DNA of 7,317 bases from Candidatus Moranbacteria bacterium CG_4_8_14_3_um_filter_41_13 (lineage in GTDB: Bacteria > Patescibacteriota > Minisyncoccia > Moranbacterales > UBA1568). This document shows, piece after piece, positions 5,118-7,317 of the stretch. The first letter of the stretch is position 1. Every line of letters starts with the position of its first letter. Below the pieces are notes generated by a model, which was not told where the DNA came from, ran no database searches, and was given only the letters and a program-made list of their open reading frames with translations. Location of the stretch: assembly GCA_002782305.1 (NCBI GenBank), contig PFHN01000035.1, positions 312 to 7,628 on the forward strand, read 5' to 3'. The position numbers and the translations under genes are program-made.

Positions 5118-5678
5118 ATGATAACTTTCTATCTCGTCCGTCATGGAGAAGCCGAAAATAATGTGAACCACATCGGCAATGCTCTGCCAGAGAAGCAAAA
5201 AATGCATTTGACCAAGACAGGTATCTTGCAGGTGACAGCAACGGCGGAGTTTCTTGCTACCAAGGAAGTGGACGTTATCATTGCTTCGCCACTCACGCGT
5301 ACAAGAGAAACGGCAGGGATTATTTCTGAAAAAATAGGGGAAGAAGTTTTGATTGATGACCGTCTCCATGAGACAGGAATGGGAATGTACAATGGTGAAC
5401 CGATTGAGAAGTTTTTCTCTAAATACCCAGATATGCGTGCGAGGATCACGACTGATAGTGCTGACGGCGTAGAAAGCTTCATCGATATGCGAGGGCGACT
5501 GACACAGTTTCTTTCTGATGTGAAGAAAATCTATACTGATAAAAAAGTAATCCTTGTATCACACGGTGATGTCTTGGACCAGCTCTACGGGATGCTTACA
5601 GAAGAAAGTATTGGTCAAACCCTCGATGACACATACTATCCAGAGAAGGGATCATATAAAGAGGTTATTATCGCGTAG
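5118..5678 (+). CDS. Histidine phosphatase superfamily protein (phosphoglycerate mutase-like)
   Basis: The 186-residue protein carries the full histidine phosphatase signature. The catalytic motif LVRHGE has the phospho-accepting His9 and Arg8. SPLTRTRETA supplies the second arginine (R61). LHETGMG contains the acid residue E85, and VSHGDV the second histidine (H149). The family includes cofactor-dependent phosphoglycerate mutases, nucleotide and sugar phosphatases and protein phosphatases such as SixA. Sequence alone does not fix the substrate, but the short length argues against a classical glycolytic mutase of about 250 residues. It has no signal peptide and is presumably cytoplasmic. It follows the 50-residue membrane protein by 5 bases. 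There is no clear terminator after it; a new promoter begins two bases past its stop codon. Confidence 0.92.
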   Translation: MITFYLVRHGEAENNVNHIGNALPEKQKMHLTKTGILQVTATAEFLATKEVDVIIASPLTRTRETAGIISEKIGEEVLIDDRLHETGMGMYNGEPIEKFFSKYPDMRARITTDSADGVESFIDMRGRLTQFLSDVKKIYTDKKVILVSHGDVLDQLYGMLTEESIGQTLDDTYYPEKGSYKEVIIA

Positions 5679-5680
5679 TA

Positions 5681-5709
5681 TTGACAAAAAATGTATTTTG
5701 TGCTATAAA
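5681..5709 (+). promoter_or_regulatory. Consensus sigma-70-type promoter for the 43-residue protein
   Basis: A perfect -35 TTGACA (5681-5686) and -10 TATAAA (5704-5709) are separated by exactly 17 bases. Transcription would start near 5716, about 20 bases before the ATG at 5736. Confidence 0.85.
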
Positions 5710-5735
5710 GAACAGTCATATTTTAATGCACTGTT

Positions 5736-5867
5736 ATGCGAAATACTATCAGCACGAGTACAGGACAAGGGGGATTTGTTTTCTTTCTTATCTGCAATGT
5801 TATCATTCTCACTGCAGTCTTTGTTTTCGGGTATAATATGTGGAGATTGGTACTTGCTACAGTCTAA
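5736..5867 (+). CDS. Small hydrophobic (single-span) protein, 43 residues
   Basis: The frame starts MRNTISTSTGQGG and continues with a hydrophobic segment at about 14-31 (FVFFLICNVIILTAVFVF), ending YNMWRLVLATV. This is the profile of a one-span membrane peptide with a polar, Ser/Thr/Gly-rich N-terminal tail. I do not recognise a family. It is probably a real gene, because a consensus promoter lies 27 bases upstream and an intrinsic terminator 12 bases downstream, making a separate monocistronic unit. There is no Shine-Dalgarno, and a TAA four codons upstream in frame sets the limit of the start. Alternatives are a type I toxin-like or regulatory small membrane protein, or an untranslated small RNA over the same unit. 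Confidence 0.6.
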   Translation: MRNTISTSTGQGGFVFFLICNVIILTAVFVFGYNMWRLVLATV

Positions 5868-5879
5868 AAAAATCCTCAG

Positions 5880-5903
5880 AACCTCTCTTGTAGAGGTTTT
5901 TTT
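5880..5903 (+). terminator. Intrinsic terminator after the 43-residue protein
   Basis: AACCTCT (5880-5886) pairs with AGAGGTT (5892-5898) around a 5-base loop, followed by seven T in total (5897-5903). The upstream A-run (5866-5872) could extend the stem. Confidence 0.9.
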
Positions 5904-5904
5904 A

Positions 5905-5933
5905 TTGCCAGATTCTTTTTTTTGTTCTATACT
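5905..5933 (+). promoter_or_regulatory. Sigma-70-type promoter of the T-box-ileS transcript
   Basis: -35 TTGCCA (5905-5910) and -10 TATACT (5928-5933) are 17 bases apart, each one base from consensus. Transcription would start near 5940, just before the T-box leader. The promoter begins two bases after the preceding terminator. Confidence 0.8.
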
Positions 5934-5939
5934 GAGCAT

Positions 5940-6233
5940 ACAATTCGAAGAAAGGCGATGAAGGAGCCCCTCCCAATCCGCCAGCTGGCGGAGGGCAGGC
6001 ATCAACTCTGGAGCCGTAGAAAGAAATCTCATACCGAGACGTAGAATCTACCGGATAAGCCCGTCATAGCGTAGATGAAGGGTAGAAAGCAGAATGTAGA
6101 AAGTAGAAAGCAATTCAGTTTTGAGTTCCCTTTACTACTTACTTCTCACTACTTTCTACTAAATTAAGGTGGTACCACGTTTCGAATGTTTCAAACGTCC
6201 TTAGCATAATTTTGTGCTGGGGATTTTTTATTT
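5940..6233 (+). promoter_or_regulatory. T-box riboswitch leader, predicted isoleucine-specific, of ileS
   Basis: T-box leaders bind a matching tRNA: charged tRNA allows termination, uncharged tRNA stabilises an antiterminator. Visible parts in order: Stem I base GGC (5954-5956) with GCC (6013-6015); a kink-turn from GATGAA facing GGA; GGAG (5963-5966) with CTCT (6006-6009); an upper hairpin built on CCGCC-AGCT-GGCGG; and a putative specifier ATC (6001-6003) followed by A, fitting isoleucine. Stem II is CCGTAGA..TCTACCGG (6014-6054). A long Stem III pairs GTAGAAAGTAG (6096-6106) with CTACTTTCTAC (6149-6159). The T-box AAGGTGGTACCACG is at 6166-6179, with TGGT able to pair with the ACCA end of tRNA-Ile. 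The antiterminator is TAAGG (6165-6169) with CCTTA (6199-6203). The short Stem I resembles the ultrashort actinobacterial ileS class. The T-box and terminator are near certain; the specifier is less so. Confidence 0.9.
6198..6233 (+). terminator. Regulatory terminator of the T-box
   Basis: TCCTTAGCA (6198-6206) pairs with TGCTGGGGA (6215-6223) over 9 bp including two G-U pairs, followed by TTTTTTATTT. Its left side contains CCTTA, the strand also needed by the antiterminator. The two structures are therefore mutually exclusive, as expected for transcriptional T-box control. Confidence 0.9.
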
Positions 6234-6234
6234 C

Positions 6235-6357
6235 AGAAACTTTTGTGTTTGGCACATTTCTTCGTTCCAAGTTCCGATGCTCGACACGGTACTATGAAGT
6301 ACCGCTTACTCCGCTTCTCACTTGTGCCTTGAACTGTTCTCAAACATAAAAATTTCT
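6235..6357 (+). repeat. Palindromic element copy C (between T-box and ileS)
   Basis: Arms at 6235-6251 and 6341-6357 (AGAAACTTTTGTGTTTG and its near complement, 15 of 17, one mismatch a G-U wobble) enclose the shared core, CACATTTCTTCGTT to CTTGAACTGT. The apical hairpin is CGGTACT-ATGA-AGTACCG (6287-6304), a perfect 7-bp stem. The element begins right after the T-box terminator and ends 11 bases before the ileS ATG. It therefore lies in the 5' untranslated part of the ileS read-through transcript. Confidence 0.85.
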
Positions 6358-6368
6358 CTACAAAATAT

Positions 6369-7317
6369 ATGAAAAAAGTAGAATCACAAGTGAGCTTTCC
6401 AAGAATGGAAGAAGAAATCCTCACATTTTGGGATGCGAAAAAGATATTCGAGAAATCAATATCCAATCGCCCAGCTGACAAACTGTATAGTTTCTACGAT
6501 GGTCCGCCATTCGCCACCGGGACACCACACTATGGTCACATTGTGGCGAGTGCTATCAAAGATACGGTGCCACGTTATTTCACGATGAAAGGGTACCGAG
6601 TGGAACGTAAATGGGGTTGGGATTGCCATGGATTACCTATCGAAAATATCGCTGAAAAAGAATTGGGCATCACACACAAGAAAGAGATTCTCGAAATGGG
6701 AGTGGAAAAATTCAACGATACCTGTCGTTCGAAAGTGTTGGAGTATGTGGCTGAATGGAAAAAAGTGATGCGTCGTTTTGGTCGCTGGGCCGATATGGAA
6801 AATGCCTACAAGACGATGGATCTCGATTATATGGAATCCGTCTGGTGGGTGTTTAAGGAACTCTGGGACAAGGGTCTTATCTACGAAAGTTATCGTACGA
6901 TGCATATTTGTCCGCGTTGTGAAACAACACTCTCACAATCGGAAGTGGCGGAAGGTTACAAAGATGTGAAGGACTTATCTGTCACAGCGAAGTTTGAATT
7001 GGTAGATGAACCAGGAACATTTGTTCTTGCCTGGACTACAACGCCTTGGACACTTCCTGGGAACGTGGCACTGGCTGTCGGAAAAGACATTGAGTATGTA
7101 AAAGTTCGTTATAACAATGCGAGAGGAGAATCTGAACTTTTGGTTCTTTCAAAAGTTATTTATGAGAGAGATAAAGAAAAGCTTTTCCCATTAGTAAGAG
7201 AATTGAAAAATGGTGAACTCCCTCCAATACCACCAGAAGCCGTCGAAGAATTTACAGGAGAAAAACTTATAGGGAAATCGTATAAACCACTTTTTGATTA
7301 CTATACCAAAGATGAAA
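6369..7317 (+). CDS. ileS: Isoleucyl-tRNA synthetase, eukaryote-like type (3' truncated by window)
   Basis: The first 316 codons of a class I synthetase that charges tRNA-Ile are present; the full enzyme is usually near 1000 residues. Visible motifs are DGPPFATGTPHYGHIVAS (class I HIGH motif as HYGH, 54-57), WGWDCHGLPIE (82-92), ICPRCETTLSQSEV (180-193), and AWTTTPWTLPGNVAL (221-235), the threonine-rich start of the editing domain. HYGH with these flanks marks the eukaryote-like IleS2 branch, known from established work for low mupirocin sensitivity, rather than the E. coli type, whose motif region reads differently. ValRS and LeuRS are less likely because of the PHYGH and DCHGLPIE wording and the isoleucine T-box upstream. 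The ATG at 6369 gives a normal N-terminus; there is no Shine-Dalgarno. Confidence 0.96.
   Translation, partial: MKKVESQVSFPRMEEEILTFWDAKKIFEKSISNRPADKLYSFYDGPPFATGTPHYGHIVASAIKDTVPRYFTMKGYRVERKWGWDCHGLPIENIAEKELGITHKKEILEMGVEKFNDTCRSKVLEYVAEWKKVMRRFGRWADMENAYKTMDLDYMESVWWVFKELWDKGLIYESYRTMHICPRCETTLSQSEVAEGYKDVKDLSVTAKFELVDEPGTFVLAWTTTPWTLPGNVALAVGKDIEYVKVRYNNARGESELLVLSKVIYERDKEKLFPLVRELKNGELPPIPPEAVEEFTGEKLIGKSYKPLFDYYTKDE

Noticed and set aside
1..7317. Alternative genetic code with TGA read as glycine, suggested by the absence of TGA stops
   Set aside because: No recognised gene contains an in-frame TGA and glycine is coded by GGN throughout, including in the long argS frame; eight stops are too few to infer a code change.
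1..7317. CRISPR array, integron attC sites or insertion sequence
   Set aside because: There are no regularly spaced direct repeats, no transposase or integrase frame, and the elements conserve the middle rather than the ends, opposite to attC and IS ends.

Overview
The window looks like a piece of a Candidate Phyla Radiation (Patescibacteria, perhaps Parcubacteria-like) genome. This rests on the overall look of the L35, L20, IF3 and ArgRS proteins, the scarcity of Shine-Dalgarno sites, the compact AT-leaning gene layout and the palindrome-rich gaps. It is an inference, not a phylogeny. All eight visible stop codons are TAA or TAG, yet glycine is read only from GGN codons and no gene is broken by TGA, so there is no sign of the TGA=Gly code of Gracilibacteria or Absconditabacteria.

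Left part (1-2864, minus strand). The 5' end of an unidentified gene runs off the left edge behind a strong promoter and a structured leader that can hide its ribosome binding site. Next comes a block of translation genes, in transcription order: smpB, ssrA (tmRNA), infC, rpmI, rplT, ending in a strong intrinsic terminator. SmpB is the obligate protein partner of tmRNA. infC starts only 25 bases after the tmRNA 3' end. infC-rpmI-rplT is the classical IF3-L35-L20 group, but here its two gaps are occupied by copies of a repeated palindromic element.

Middle (2865-5903, plus strand). argS (arginyl-tRNA synthetase) is followed by a gap holding a nested palindrome, a 50-residue single-span membrane protein, and a histidine phosphatase 5 bases further on. 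Next is a self-contained mini-unit: a consensus promoter, a 43-residue hydrophobic protein, and an intrinsic terminator.

Right part (5905-7317, plus strand). A consensus promoter drives a roughly 290-base leader that I read as an isoleucine T-box riboswitch. It has a very short Stem I with kink-turn, an AUC specifier, an AAGGTGGTACCACG T-box, and competing antiterminator and terminator. It precedes ileS, whose protein is of the HYGH/DCHGLPIE (eukaryote-like) type and is cut by the window end.

The most unusual signal is a family of three elements of about 120 bases: between rplT and rpmI, between rpmI and infC, and between the T-box and ileS. They share a core of about 85 bases that begins CACATTTCTT and ends GAACTGT. 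Each core carries its own variable apical hairpin and is framed by long palindromic arms whose sequence differs completely from copy to copy. I know of no described family with this design.
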